A stretch of 64,000 nt of DNA, taken from contig NZ_JAANYN010000006.1 in NCBI RefSeq assembly GCF_011290685.1, positions 62,001-126,000 of the forward strand, written 5' to 3'. The stretch comes from Cyclobacterium plantarum. GTDB taxonomy: Bacteria > Bacteroidota > Bacteroidia > Cytophagales > Cyclobacteriaceae. Below the pieces are notes generated by a model. The model worked only from the letters and a program-made list of their open reading frames with translations. It made no database searches and was not told where the DNA came from. Both the position numbers and the translations under genes were made by a program. Positions within the stretch are counted from its first letter, which is position 1. The number at the start of each line of letters is the position of its first letter. Below, one piece after another: positions 54,948-64,000 of this stretch.

Positions 54948-57500
54948 TCAACGCTGCCAAAGAATATAAGAAGACTCTAAAGGCAGGGCCAATTCCTTAA
55001 AAAAGGGAATCACCCTAATGGTAAAATGAGAAAGGGGCCGGTTGGCAGGCACTTTTCCCGTGTAAACCTGATGCCTATGGTCATCCATGTTTTCTACTCT
55101 TTCCATTTTGATCTTTTCTGGCATTCCCCCATTACCATTTTCTGCGAAAATCTCCACCGAAACCCATTCGGGATGAATTTCCTCCAACACCAGAGATACC
55201 CGAAAAACATGAAATTCTCCTTTGGTTTCTGTCTGAATATCACCAAAACTTATCTTGTCCCAATGTTGCCGGATTTGTTGTTGTATTTCAAAAATCTCCC
55301 TTCCCTTTCCTGTAATACCGGCACTTCGCTCCAGATACTGTTGAGCTGCAGGTAAATAATAATTGTCGGTATATTCCCTTACCGTCCTGTTGGCCGAAAA
55401 AACCGGCGCAAGCCTGGACATACTTTTCCTGATTCTTTCGAGCCACCTGAGTGGCAGGCCGTCTGGTTTACGCTCATAAAATTCAGGAATCACCTGATAT
55501 TCCAGCATGTCATAAAGCAATTCTGCCTCTCTCTCCTCAGAAAGCCCATTATCTTTTGTATCTGCTGCATTTCCAATGGCCCAGCCTACTTCCGGTGAAA
55601 AAGCTTCGGCCCACCAACCATCAAGGGTGGAAAGATTAAGCCCACCGTTGACAAGTACTTTCATACCACTGGTGCCACAGGCTTCCCAAGGCCTTTTTGG
55701 TGTATTCATCCAAACATCCACCCCACTCACCAATTGTTCGGTGATGCCCATATCATAATCGCTAAGGAAAACCACCTTTTGGTGCAAACTGTTTTCTTCA
55801 ATGAATTGGATCCATTCCTTGATCAGGGCTTTACCCGTCTCATCCCCTGGCCCGGCTTTTCCGGCAAGTACCAACTGAAGGGGAAAGGATTTATGATTGA
55901 GCAAGTGCATTAGTCTTTTCTTATCCCATAGAAGCAAATTTGGTCTTTTGTAGGAAACAAACCGCCGGGCGAATCCCAAAGTTAAAACATGAGGATCAAA
56001 AATATCCTCTATTTTCAGGTTTAAGTGATTTCTTCTTCCTCCAAGTCTGGATTGTCGTTCAAAGCGGCTCCTGATAAAATGAACCAGGTTTTCCCTGCAA
56101 ATACTTCTCAGATCCCATAATGCTTCATCTGACAATTGACACATGGCTGGTTCCATATCGGCCAGATCACCTCTCCACCTATCCTTTCCGCAGGCATTTG
56201 TCCAAATTTTATCAGAAAATTCATTGTCCCAGGTGGGCATATGTACTCCATTCGTAACGTGCCCAATAGGGATTTCATTTAAGGGCCAGCGAGGAAACAG
56301 GCAACTGAAGAGTTCCCTGCTCACAATACCATGCAATTGGCTAACCCCATTTACTGCCCCGCATCCCCGCAGGGCTAAGAAAGCCATATTGAAATACTCT
56401 TCGGAATTGCCAGGATTTTGCCTTCCAAGTGCCATCAATCTTTCCAAACCAATTCCCAAAACATCTCTGGCATACTGTCCCAGCATATTTTCCATAAGGT
56501 GGGGGTGAAAATGATCAAATCCCGCTGGAACGGCCGTATGGGTGGTAAACAGGTTCCCGGGTCGGGATATGAAAAGAGCCTCTTCAAATGAGCACCTTTT
56601 TTCTTTCATGATTTCCGCTGCCCTGGCCAATACCACAAATCCTGAATGACCTTCATTTAAATGACAGACCTCAGGTTTTAAGTCCATCTCAGCTAGTAAT
56701 TTCCAGCCTCCAATCCCCAGAATAATTTCCTGCTTAATCCGAAGTTCCGGCCCGCCTCCGTACAATTCGTTGGTAATACCCCGGTGAACCGGCAAATTGG
56801 CCGGGTCATTGCTATCCAATAGGAAAAGCTTTACCCTACCCGCCTGGACTTCCCAGGTACGGAGCCAAAGGCTAAAACCTCCCAGCTGAACGGTTATCCT
56901 TAACCATTCCCCATCAGGTTTTCTCAAGGGAATGATGGGTACTTGTCCCGGATCATTAAAGGCATGAATGGCTTTTTGGTTCCCATCATGATCAATCTCC
57001 TGACGAAAATATCCCTGCTGATAGAACAATCCAATTCCGGTTACGGGGACTCCCAAATCACTGGCTGATTTTAACTGATCGCCGGCAACATTACCAAGCC
57101 CACCAACATAAATTGGGAGTGCTTCATTCAGCATGAATTCCATGCTGAAATAAGCCAAATGGGTCAAACCAGATTGAGGGTATTTTTCCTGAAACCAGGC
57201 AGAGCTGTTGGTTGCTTTTTCTCTTTTTTCAAGTAATGCATCCAATTTTTCCTTAAATAATGGATCCTTAAGCAGTTGCTCGACCCTATTTCTTGATACA
57301 GTCTGCAGTACCAACCAGGGGTTTTGGGTTTGGTCCCAAAGCTCTGGATCCAATTGTCTCCACAGTTTATCGGTGGCGTGATTCCAAGACCAACGCATAT
57401 CAAGGGCCAGGGTCGCCAATTTTCCCACCTCTTTGTTTTCGGAAGGTAAAAATCCGTAAAGTTGTTGGGTATTGAAATATTTGTCCTCCTCCATCCTCAA
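54948..57500 (-). CDS. glgP: Alpha-glucan phosphorylase
   Basis: 850 residues. The N-terminal DUF3417 segment (about 12-125, LALDMRWSWNHATDKLWRQL) marks the TIGR02094-type alpha-glucan phosphorylases rather than classical glycogen phosphorylase. The body has YFSMEFMLNEALPIYVGGLG and FVSYKRPNLL, and PLP is expected on Lys614 in GTSGMKVLVNGG. It releases glucose 1-phosphate from glycogen or maltodextrins in the cytoplasm. The RNA helicase gene follows after 41 bases. No other glycogen genes are in the window. Confidence 0.95.
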   Translation of the reverse strand: MRMEEDKYFNTQQLYGFLPSENKEVGKLATLALDMRWSWNHATDKLWRQLDPELWDQTQNPWLVLQTVSRNRVEQLLKDPLFKEKLDALLEKREKATNSSAWFQEKYPQSGLTHLAYFSMEFMLNEALPIYVGGLGNVAGDQLKSASDLGVPVTGIGLFYQQGYFRQEIDHDGNQKAIHAFNDPGQVPIIPLRKPDGEWLRITVQLGGFSLWLRTWEVQAGRVKLFLLDSNDPANLPVHRGITNELYGGGPELRIKQEIILGIGGWKLLAEMDLKPEVCHLNEGHSGFVVLARAAEIMKEKRCSFEEALFISRPGNLFTTHTAVPAGFDHFHPHLMENMLGQYARDVLGIGLERLMALGRQNPGNSEEYFNMAFLALRGCGAVNGVSQLHGIVSRELFSCLFPRWPLNEIPIGHVTNGVHMPTWDNEFSDKIWTNACGKDRWRGDLADMEPAMCQLSDEALWDLRSICRENLVHFIRSRFERQSRLGGRRNHLNLKIEDIFDPHVLTLGFARRFVSYKRPNLLLWDKKRLMHLLNHKSFPLQLVLAGKAGPGDETGKALIKEWIQFIEENSLHQKVVFLSDYDMGITEQLVSGVDVWMNTPKRPWEACGTSGMKVLVNGGLNLSTLDGWWAEAFSPEVGWAIGNAADTKDNGLSEEREAELLYDMLEYQVIPEFYERKPDGLPLRWLERIRKSMSRLAPVFSANRTVREYTDNYYLPAAQQYLERSAGITGKGREIFEIQQQIRQHWDKISFGDIQTETKGEFHVFRVSLVLEEIHPEWVSVEIFAENGNGGMPEKIKMERVENMDDHRHQVYTGKVPANRPLSHFTIRVIPFFKELALPLESSYILWQR

Positions 57501-57995
57501 ATTTCCTGTTTATTATTCAATTTTACTAATCCACCTTATTCTGGATAAACAACTTATTTTGAGTGGGTTTATGAAAAAACCAATCCCGATTAGTGATAGC
57601 AAGGCTTCTTTTACTAACCCTTCGAATGTACTTTTCAGGGTGGTTGGAGATTGACTGGCTTAGCTGGTTTTTGAATAGATACTGCCTTCCGGGCGGTTTC
57701 TGAAATGGAGAGACACTTCCTATTAAAATCTCCAACAAAACCAGCAGACAGGTCTTAGGAAACATTTCTCACACCTGGAATAATTAAGGCCTTTATCAGT
57801 CGGGCAGAAAACTACATTGGTAACCTTCTCCTTCAGCTGCTGGTAAGTAAGCGGATTTTTGCCAGGTGCGGAACTTTGAAAAAAGAACAACGATGAATGA
57901 TATGGATAGCAGTTAATTAAAGAAATGTTTTTGAAATGGACTGTTTCATTTTATTATTTGGATTCAGAGTTGTCAAACAGGGATAAGCCCCCCTT
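57501..57995. other. Intergenic region between glucan phosphorylase and thioesterase genes
   Basis: About 500 bases. Short frames exist on both strands (for example 57526-57765 minus), but their translations look random. No RNA gene or strong hairpin was recognised. Confidence 0.45.
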
Positions 57996-58511
57996 TTAAG
58001 TCTGAATTAATTTGGATTTTATTTCTTTAATTCTTTCCCTTATAGACATCTCGGCAACATTTACATCTTCTGAAACCGCTAGTAAAAAAGATTTTACTGC
58101 TCCTTTGTGGTCTGTGGACCGACCTTCTTTAATGTCGACATAGCGCATTGTTGTCCACATAAGGGTTTTCAACTCCTCCTTATTATCATCCGTCATGTAA
58201 TATTCCACAACCAAAGAATGGTGGTCGTGCCAAATAACCCTGCTCATAATGCGTACCCACTCCCCAACCTTTGCTGGTCTTATATAAGAAATGTTATGGT
58301 TGTAAACCACCCAGGCCGCATTGTATTTCCTGATAAAATCAATCATCTCTACCCCGTAGAGTTTGGGTACCTGATCTTCTCTTGCATTGAAAAAGTAATC
58401 AAAATACTTGGCGTTGTTGAGGTGCTGCAAGGGATCACAATCCTGAAAACGGATCACTACCCGGCTTTCCGTTTCCTTGGGGTAATGCTTTTCTTTGTCA
58501 AATTCAAACAT
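57996..58511 (-). CDS. Acyl-CoA thioesterase of the hotdog fold (YbgC/4HBT type)
   Basis: 171 residues. RFQDCDPLQHLNNAKYFDYF is the hotdog active-site segment with the catalytic Asp (DCDPLQHLNN; compare the D-x-x-G-H-V-N-N motif). YNHNISYIRPAKVGE and HSLVVEYYMTD are the central strands. It hydrolyses acyl-CoA thioesters in the cytoplasm; chain-length preference is unknown. The C-terminal extension after about residue 135 is helical. It is divergent from the universal stress protein gene, with about 100 bases between. Confidence 0.88.
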   Translation of the reverse strand: MFEFDKEKHYPKETESRVVIRFQDCDPLQHLNNAKYFDYFFNAREDQVPKLYGVEMIDFIRKYNAAWVVYNHNISYIRPAKVGEWVRIMSRVIWHDHHSLVVEYYMTDDNKEELKTLMWTTMRYVDIKEGRSTDHKGAVKSFLLAVSEDVNVAEMSIRERIKEIKSKLIQT

Positions 58512-58576
58512 ATCTTAAAGGGTTACTTTTGATCTTCCTACAAATATATATGATTTAAATCATTGTGCGGATTAGA

Positions 58577-58596
58577 TTTAATTTCGCTAAATTAAA
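58577..58596. promoter_or_regulatory. Inverted repeat upstream of the universal stress protein gene
   Basis: TTTAATTT (58577-58584) and AAATTAAA (58589-58596) form a perfect 8-bp inverted repeat around CGCT, ending 18 bases before the ATG at 58615. It could be an operator or a leader hairpin; AT-rich palindromes also occur by chance. Confidence 0.35.
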
Positions 58597-58614
58597 GTCC
58601 TAAAGATATCCACC

Positions 58615-59415
58615 ATGAAAATTCTCGTTCCTACTGATTTATCCGAAAATGCTGAAAATGCCCTGGCATTTGCAAAAGCTTATGCCCTGCAACAAGATGC
58701 CAGCATCACCCTTTTGTATTCTTATTATGCTGTATATGATTTTGCTGCCCAGGCCACGGAAATCATACAGACTATTGAAAATGATGCCAAAGTAGCGATG
58801 AAAAAATCCATTAAAACTTATGGAGATGGTATACAAATGAATTATAAGATAATTCAAGGCACGGTTTCCACTGCCATTTTTGCGACTGTAGCCAATGGAG
58901 ACTATGACCTGGTGATCATGGGAACCCAAGGAGCAAGCGGGATCAAAAAGAAATTAATCGGATCCAATACCGCTACCGTGATCAAAGAAAGTGAAGTACC
59001 TGTCATTGCAGTGCCTTTTGGTGCATCCTTTGATGCTGTACAAGAGATTGATGTTGCGCTGGAATTGGAAAATGAAAATGAAGGCATGTTTAAAAAATTA
59101 ATCTCGCTGACCGAAACATGGAATTTGCCTTATCGCATCATCCATGTAATTACCAAACCAGATTTCAATAAGAAAATACTTTTCAAAGGCATGGAATCCT
59201 ACGTGAATGAAAATTTCCCTGACAGTGAATTCAGTTTTGAAAAGCTGGAGGAAGCAGATGCTGGCAAAGGTTTGGATAATTTCCTTAAAGATAAACCAAA
59301 ATGCATGTTGGTCATGTTTTCAAAGGACAGGGGATTTTTTGATGTAATATTCAGACCAAGCCACAGTGTGGAAATGGCCTATCACACCCATGTGCCCTTA
59401 TTGGTCATCAAATAA
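58615..59415 (+). CDS. Universal stress protein, two-domain
   Basis: 266 residues. The first UspA domain (1-140) is complete: ILVPTDLSENAENALAFAKA starts it and GTQGASGIKKKLIGSN gives the G-x2-G-x9-G-S ATP-binding motif, then VPVIAVP. The second domain (about 145-266) has the fold but no such motif, so it probably does not bind ATP. These cytoplasmic proteins help cells survive starvation or redox stress. A repeat island separates it from the quinone oxidoreductase gene. Confidence 0.92.
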   Translation: MKILVPTDLSENAENALAFAKAYALQQDASITLLYSYYAVYDFAAQATEIIQTIENDAKVAMKKSIKTYGDGIQMNYKIIQGTVSTAIFATVANGDYDLVIMGTQGASGIKKKLIGSNTATVIKESEVPVIAVPFGASFDAVQEIDVALELENENEGMFKKLISLTETWNLPYRIIHVITKPDFNKKILFKGMESYVNENFPDSEFSFEKLEEADAGKGLDNFLKDKPKCMLVMFSKDRGFFDVIFRPSHSVEMAYHTHVPLLVIK

Positions 59416-59418
59416 GCA

Positions 59419-59670
59419 ACCATGAAATCGAGCCTGCCTACCGCAGGCAGGCATGACGAAAACGTCACACAGAGGGATGATTATCATTGCGAGATTCCAT
59501 CTGACCATTAAAAATCAAATTATAAACAGATGAAATGAAGCATAAGGAGAACATCACACAGCGGGATGATTATTGTTTCGAGATTCTCCTTAACGTCAGG
59601 ACAGGCTAACCCAACCTTCGGTACAGGGTAAGTTTTGACCTAATAAAAACAAATCATAAACACATGAAAG
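59419..59670. repeat. Repeat island upstream of the quinone oxidoreductase gene
   Basis: Two direct copies of a 37-base module lie at 59464-59500 and 59552-59588 (share TCACACAG, GGGATGATTAT, CGAGATTC). The module AAATTATAAACA(C/G)ATGAAA is found at about 59517-59535 and, as AAATCATAAACACATGAAAG, at 59651-59670, where its ATG is the start codon of the 59664 gene. A GCCTGCC...GGCAGGC palindrome (59432-59452) and TGACG-N4-CGTCA (59454-59467) precede them. The same modules are present at 37033-37181. Confidence 0.8.
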
Positions 59671-60641
59671 CAGTAGTAATATCTGAGCCGGGCGATCCCG
59701 AAGTATTACAGGTTAAAGAAAGAATTAAGCCGGAGCCAGGAGAAAATGAGGTATTGATCAAAGTCAGGGCTGCGGGAGTAAACCGGCCGGATCTGGCCCA
59801 ACGAATGGGTAAATACCCGGCTCCGGATGGAGTACCTTCAGATATACCTGGCCTGGAAATTTCGGGAACTGTGGAGCAATTGGGAAAAACAGTGAAAACC
59901 TGGGAAATAGGCGACCAGGTTTGTGCCCTGATTGCAGGTGGTGGCTATGCAGAATATGTGGTGGCTCCGGCAAGCCAATGCTTAACCATTCCTGAAGGTA
60001 TCAGCCTGGAAGAAGCGGCCTCCCTTCCCGAAACCTTTTTTACGGTTTGGAACAATGTCTTCGAAAAGGGGAAATTCCGTTCCACCGATAAGGTTCTCGT
60101 TCACGGTGGCAGCAGCGGCATAGGGGTAGCTACCATACAGATGGTCAACGCATTGGGAGGCAGGGTGTTTACCACAGCCGGAACCGATGAAAAATGCCAG
60201 GCATGTATCGCCTTGGGAGCTGAAATGGCTATCAATTACCAGCTAGACGATTTTGAGGACAAAATTAAAACCCATTTTGATGGTGCCGCAATAGATATCA
60301 TTCTGGACATGGTCGGTGGAGATTATACATTAAAAAATATCAGGCTATTGGCCCCTAAGGGCAGGCTCATTATGATCAATGCCATGAAAAACAAAATTGG
60401 TGAAGTCGACCTGATAAGGATCATGAAAAATGAACTGGTACTTACCGGGTCTACCTTAAGACCCCAATCTGTAGCCTACAAAGGTCATATTGCCACCCAG
60501 TTGATGGCCCAAATTTGGCCTCTTTTTCCGGACAAGATTAAACCCATAATTCATACAGCATTCCCATTGACAGATGCCCAACATGCGCACCAATTGATGG
60601 AAAGTTCCACACATATAGGGAAAATTTTACTATTGGTTTAA
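59664..60641 (+). CDS. NAD(P)H quinone oxidoreductase (PIG3-like, zinc-free MDR)
   Basis: 325 residues. The catalytic domain has KVRAAGVNRPDLAQRMGKYP and GLEISGTVEQLG; no zinc-binding Cys/His set is present. The cofactor domain has HGGSSGIGVATIQMVNALGG. PIG3/TP53I3-type enzymes reduce quinones using NADPH. Its start codon sits in a repeat module (see the repeat at 59419-59670). An amidohydrolase lipoprotein gene follows after 40 bases, possibly cotranscribed. Confidence 0.93.
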   Translation: MKAVVISEPGDPEVLQVKERIKPEPGENEVLIKVRAAGVNRPDLAQRMGKYPAPDGVPSDIPGLEISGTVEQLGKTVKTWEIGDQVCALIAGGGYAEYVVAPASQCLTIPEGISLEEAASLPETFFTVWNNVFEKGKFRSTDKVLVHGGSSGIGVATIQMVNALGGRVFTTAGTDEKCQACIALGAEMAINYQLDDFEDKIKTHFDGAAIDIILDMVGGDYTLKNIRLLAPKGRLIMINAMKNKIGEVDLIRIMKNELVLTGSTLRPQSVAYKGHIATQLMAQIWPLFPDKIKPIIHTAFPLTDAQHAHQLMESSTHIGKILLLV

Positions 60642-60681
60642 GCTGTAAACCCAGTTTGGTTAAACCTTAAAACACAAGATT

Positions 60682-62052
60682 ATGAGAAATTTGATGCACT
60701 TAATCACTGTCCTGATAGTGAGTTTCTCCTGTGGGCCAAAGACCCAGCAATATAACCTAAGTGAAACCTCCACTGTATTTGAAAATGCAAATGTCATTGA
60801 TGTCCGTACGGGTGAAATAGAAAAATGCCATGTGGTCATTGATGGACAGGTAATCGATCAGGTTATTCCAGCCGGAAACCCGGCCGAATGGGGGCAGGCA
60901 AATGTCATTGATGCTGCCAACCATTATCTTTTACCCGGTCTCGCGGAAATGCATGCCCATATTCCCGCTGGGGAATGGAATGAGCCCCTGGTGCAAGAGA
61001 CATTATTCTTGTATCTTTCAAATGGAATTACCACCATCAGAGGGATGTTGGGCAATCCGGTCCATCTTCCACTCAGGGAAAAAGCAGCCAATCAGGAAAT
61101 CCTTTCTCCACGAATCTTTACCTCAAGCCCTTCTTTAAACGGCAATACCGTGCGGACTCCTGAAGAGGCCCGTGAAAAGGTGAGTACCTATGCAAGGGAA
61201 GGTTATGATTTTCTAAAACTTCACCCGGGCATCCGAAAGCATGTATTTGACACCCTTGTCAAAACTGCTCAGGAAGTGGGAATCCCCTATGCCGGACACG
61301 TGTCCAATTTGGTAGGAATCAGACATGCTTTAAAAAACGGTTACCAAACGGTGGACCATGTAGATGGCTTTCTGGAAGGTTTGGTTCCTGAAGACGCAGG
61401 GGTTAATCCAACAGAAAATGGATTTTTCGGGTACAATTTCACCGACCTGGCCAAAATGGAAAGCATTCCGGAACTGGTAGCGCTGAGTAAAAAAAATAAG
61501 GTTTGGGTGGTGCCTACCCAGGCCCTTTTCGACCGTTGGTTTTCTCCCATACCGGCAGAGGAATTGGTCAACCAGCCTGAAATGAAATACATGTCTCCTG
61601 AAACACGAAACAACTGGATTGAAAGCAAAAATAACCTGACTGAAGGAGATTCCTATGAAAAGGAAAAATGGCAACAATTCCAGGAAATCAGGTACCAACT
61701 GATACAATCCTTACATGAAGACGGACAAGGCCTACTCCTTGGTTCAGATGCGCCCCAGGTTTTCAATGTCCCCGGATTTTCCATACATCATGAATTGCAG
61801 GGCATGCTTGATGCTGGCCTGAGTCCTCTGGAAGCCATTCAAATTGGAACCATCAACCCTGCTTTATTCTTCGGCGGGAATTTTGGAGAAATTAAAAAAG
61901 GAATGGAAGCGGATTTAATTTTGGTCAATGACAATCCCCTGGACAACCTGGAAAATCTGAGGAATCCGATTGGGGTAATGGCCAGGGGACAATGGATAGA
62001 CCAAAATACCATTCAAAAAAGGCTGGAGCAAATCGCCAAACAATATGAATAA
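60682..62052 (+). CDS. Amidohydrolase-family lipoprotein
   Basis: 456 residues with an SPII signal (SFSC, Cys17). Metal ligands are His91 and His93 (EMHAHIPAG), a His in YAGHVSN and an Asp in GSDAPQVFN; the Lys bridge is probably in FLKLHPG. The sequence is related to the other amidohydrolase lipoprotein (7118-8404) only in the core motifs. Substrate unknown; such exported hydrolases act on cyclic amides or dipeptides. It may be cotranscribed with the quinone oxidoreductase gene. Confidence 0.9.
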   Translation: MRNLMHLITVLIVSFSCGPKTQQYNLSETSTVFENANVIDVRTGEIEKCHVVIDGQVIDQVIPAGNPAEWGQANVIDAANHYLLPGLAEMHAHIPAGEWNEPLVQETLFLYLSNGITTIRGMLGNPVHLPLREKAANQEILSPRIFTSSPSLNGNTVRTPEEAREKVSTYAREGYDFLKLHPGIRKHVFDTLVKTAQEVGIPYAGHVSNLVGIRHALKNGYQTVDHVDGFLEGLVPEDAGVNPTENGFFGYNFTDLAKMESIPELVALSKKNKVWVVPTQALFDRWFSPIPAEELVNQPEMKYMSPETRNNWIESKNNLTEGDSYEKEKWQQFQEIRYQLIQSLHEDGQGLLLGSDAPQVFNVPGFSIHHELQGMLDAGLSPLEAIQIGTINPALFFGGNFGEIKKGMEADLILVNDNPLDNLENLRNPIGVMARGQWIDQNTIQKRLEQIAKQYE

Positions 62053-62429
62053 CCCATGGGATAATTTCTGAATTATTCAAAATCCGACCAGGTCTGGTGT
62101 GTTTTATTTACGGATAGCAGTACTTTATCCGGTAGGATAAAATAGGATTGGCCATTCCTATGGATCAATCCAAGCCCAGAACTCCTCAATCATTCAGGCA
62201 GGATATGTCAGGAATGCTATTAATACTTTTACGGTAAAATTTTTCCAGTTATCTGGCGGGGTTCCATTTAGAAAAGGGCTACAGACAGCGGTAGGTTGTA
62301 ATTCCTTGCTTCGTCTGCATTGGAAGCCATTTAAATAAAGTCATTGCCCATAGAAGAAGGAATTTTTGAAAAAATATGGTTTATTTACATTTTAGGAACG
62401 GAGACCAGATAAATTAACAAACCAAGATC
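62053..62429. other. Intergenic region before the creatininase-family gene
   Basis: About 375 bases with no recognised ORF, repeat or hairpin. It should carry the promoter for the creatininase-M1 peptidase pair. Confidence 0.4.
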
Positions 62430-63191
62430 ATGAGACCCTATATTTTGGCTGAAACCAATTGGAAAGCACTGAAAAAAGAAAAAATTGAGTTGGCGGTACT
62501 CCCCTGGGCAGCCACCGAAGCCCATAACTACCACCTGCCCTATGGTACCGATATTTACGAAGCAGACGCTGTCGCGGCAGCATCCGGGAAAATCGCCTGG
62601 GAAAAGGGAGCAAAAGTAATGATATTACCCACCATTCCCTTTGGTGTGAATACGGGGCAAGCCGATATTTACCTGGACATGAACCTCAACCCCAGCACCC
62701 AACTGGCCATTATCAAAGACCTGACCAGCGTTTTACACCGGCAGGGAATTCCAAAATTGTTGATTTTGAACAGTCATGGAGGAAATGATTTCAAAACCAT
62801 CCTGAGAGAAATTGGACTTCAATTTCCCGACATGTTTTTCAGCACCTGCAATTGGTTCCAGGCCCTGGATAAAACACAATATTTTGACCACATGGGGGAC
62901 CATGCCGATGAAATGGAAACAAGCCTGATCATGCACCTTCATTCCCACCTGGTGGGTCCCCTGGCAGAAACAGGTGATGGAGCAGAAAAAAAATCAAAAG
63001 TCAAAGCCCTGAGGGAAGGCTGGGCCTGGGCAGAGAGAAAATGGTCCATGGTCACCGAAGATACAGGCATTGGGAACCCCAAAGCTTCCAGTAAGGAAAA
63101 AGGCGAGCGGTTTTTTAAGGATGTCACAGAAAAAGTGGCTCAACTTATGATTGATTTGGAAAAACTTGATATCACAGACCGTTACGAATAA
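62430..63191 (+). CDS. Creatininase-family amidohydrolase
   Basis: 253 residues, cytoplasmic. Metal ligands fit creatininase: Glu30 and His32 (WAATEAHNYHLP), Asp41 (YGTDIYE), plus His in LNSHGGND and Glu in HADEMETSL. The family includes creatininase, FAPy deformylase (ArfB) and MftE peptidases, so the substrate is open. No creatine, riboflavin-F420 or mycofactocin genes are nearby. The M1 aminopeptidase gene starts 14 bases after the stop, which suggests cotranscription. Confidence 0.92.
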   Translation: MRPYILAETNWKALKKEKIELAVLPWAATEAHNYHLPYGTDIYEADAVAAASGKIAWEKGAKVMILPTIPFGVNTGQADIYLDMNLNPSTQLAIIKDLTSVLHRQGIPKLLILNSHGGNDFKTILREIGLQFPDMFFSTCNWFQALDKTQYFDHMGDHADEMETSLIMHLHSHLVGPLAETGDGAEKKSKVKALREGWAWAERKWSMVTEDTGIGNPKASSKEKGERFFKDVTEKVAQLMIDLEKLDITDRYE

Positions 63192-63205
63192 TTGCTCCCC
63201 AACTT

Positions 63206-64000
63206 ATGAAATTATCACTTGATTTTACGTCTACATATATTTTTGCTCTTTTTCTATGCCTTATTTTTTCCCTCCCAATAACCCATGCCCAACAAGTGGG
63301 TATTCCCTATACCAGACAAGACAGCCTTAGAGGAAGCATCACCCCTGAAAGGGAATGGTGGGATTTGGTATTCTACCACCTTGATATTGAGGTGGATCCA
63401 AGAAAAAAAACCATTGAAGGAACAAATACCGTACATTATAAAGTGCTCAGGGAAGGACAATTGCTTCAAATTGATCTGCAGGAGCCGATGAGAATAAGGA
63501 GCTTCCGGCAGGATGAAAAAGAACTGGCTTACAAAAGAGAAGGAAATGCTTATTTCGTACGACTTCCTTCTCCACAAAAACCGGGAAGCGTTCACAATCT
63601 TGAAATCTCCTATGAAGGTAATCCTAGAATCAGTCCCAACCCTCCCTGGAGTGGTGGCCTTACCTGGAAGAAAGACGCAAAAGGAAAACCTTTTATTGCC
63701 AATTCAAACCAGGGAGATGGGGCCAGTCTTTGGTGGCCCTGTAAAGACCATATGTATGATGAACCTGATAGCATGCTGATCAGTGTGAATGTTCCTGATC
63801 CATTAATGAACATATCGAATGGGAGGCTTAGAAAGACAGAAAAACATGAGGATGGTACTAGCACCTACCATTGGTTTGTGTCCAATCCCATTAACAATTA
63901 TGGCGTAAACATCAGCATTGCCGATTATGCCCATTTTTCTGAGGATTATCAGGGAGAGAAGGGCCCTTTGACGCTGGATTACTATGTACTCAAAGAAAAC
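63206..64000 (+). CDS. M1-family metallopeptidase, N-terminal part (runs off the window)
   Basis: 265 codons from the ATG at 63206 to the window edge without a stop. A signal peptide ends near ITHAQQ (about residue 30). The remainder is the N-terminal saddle domain of an M1 aminopeptidase: VFYHLDIEVDPRKKTIEG, NSNQGDGASLWWPCKDHMYD (the family's substrate-side loop) and NNYGVNISIADYAHFSEDYQ. The HEXXH zinc site and catalytic domain lie outside. It is expected to be an exported aminopeptidase. Confidence 0.9.
   Translation, partial: MKLSLDFTSTYIFALFLCLIFSLPITHAQQVGIPYTRQDSLRGSITPEREWWDLVFYHLDIEVDPRKKTIEGTNTVHYKVLREGQLLQIDLQEPMRIRSFRQDEKELAYKREGNAYFVRLPSPQKPGSVHNLEISYEGNPRISPNPPWSGGLTWKKDAKGKPFIANSNQGDGASLWWPCKDHMYDEPDSMLISVNVPDPLMNISNGRLRKTEKHEDGTSTYHWFVSNPINNYGVNISIADYAHFSEDYQGEKGPLTLDYYVLKEN

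Noticed and set aside
57526-57765. 79-codon minus-strand frame between glucan phosphorylase and thioesterase genes
   Set aside because: Composition looks random after a short hydrophobic start, and no homology pattern or promoter context is evident.

Overview
The window reads as chromosomal DNA of a Bacteroidota bacterium, most likely order Cytophagales and close to Cyclobacteriaceae (inference). Supporting signs are a SusC/RagA-type TonB-linked receptor, families typical of that group (DUF4301, DUF5723, DUF1080, Tat-exported Gfo/Idh/MocA dehydrogenases, DUF1501 with DUF1549/DUF1553), many SPII lipoproteins, few Shine-Dalgarno sequences and moderate GC (about 45% by eye). I see no rRNA, tRNA, CRISPR array, intact insertion sequence or prophage.

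Layout. 1-2505 is the N-terminal 835 codons of a SusC receptor (minus strand; its C-terminus is outside). After a very AT-rich gap comes a short DnaE-type polymerase (3145-6105), which is GC-richer than its surroundings, then a decayed beta-lactamase-family gene and an amidohydrolase lipoprotein. 8.5-18.3 kb holds a Tat-exported dehydrogenase, a small membrane protein, two outer-membrane barrel proteins, arylamine N-acetyltransferase, an S41 protease, a DUF5723 protein, a 52-residue DUF2256 zinc-ribbon gene overlapping its neighbour tail-to-tail, and a DUF4301 protein. 18.3-23.9 kb holds a DUF1080 protein, a haem-containing dehydrogenase and a VCBS/FG-GAP protein. A RelE-like toxin-antitoxin pair follows at 24.1-24.7 kb. 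25.2-35.2 kb is rich in glycan and sugar functions: sulfatase, broken glycosidase and Gfo/Idh/MocA in one operon, a second DUF1080 protein, an FAD lactone/alditol oxidase, glutamate dehydrogenase and a second sulfatase. 35.4-43.5 kb has a response regulator, two aldo/keto reductases separated by a palindromic repeat island, a DUF1501 plus DUF1549/DUF1553 cytochrome pair and a Na+/Ca2+ exchanger. 43.8-64 kb has an RCK-gated K+ channel, ribulokinase, two RNA helicases, a PhyH dioxygenase, a double alpha/beta-hydrolase, alpha-glucan phosphorylase, a thioesterase, a universal stress protein, a quinone oxidoreductase, a second amidohydrolase lipoprotein, a creatininase-family enzyme and the start of an M1 aminopeptidase.

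How it fits together (inference). Many exported enzymes point to periplasmic breakdown of sulfated and acetylated glycans. The mix of exported Gfo/Idh/MocA dehydrogenases, DUF1080 proteins (some relatives act on 3-keto-glycosides) and c-type-haem dehydrogenases suggests an oxidative, keto-sugar style of catabolism rather than a simple hydrolytic PUL.

The least ordinary observations are a dispersed repeat whose end coincides with the start codons of two unrelated oxidoreductase genes, the hidden DUF2256 gene, two independently decayed hydrolase genes, a DEFD-box helicase, and an esterase whose second hydrolase domain has Asp where the nucleophile Ser is expected.
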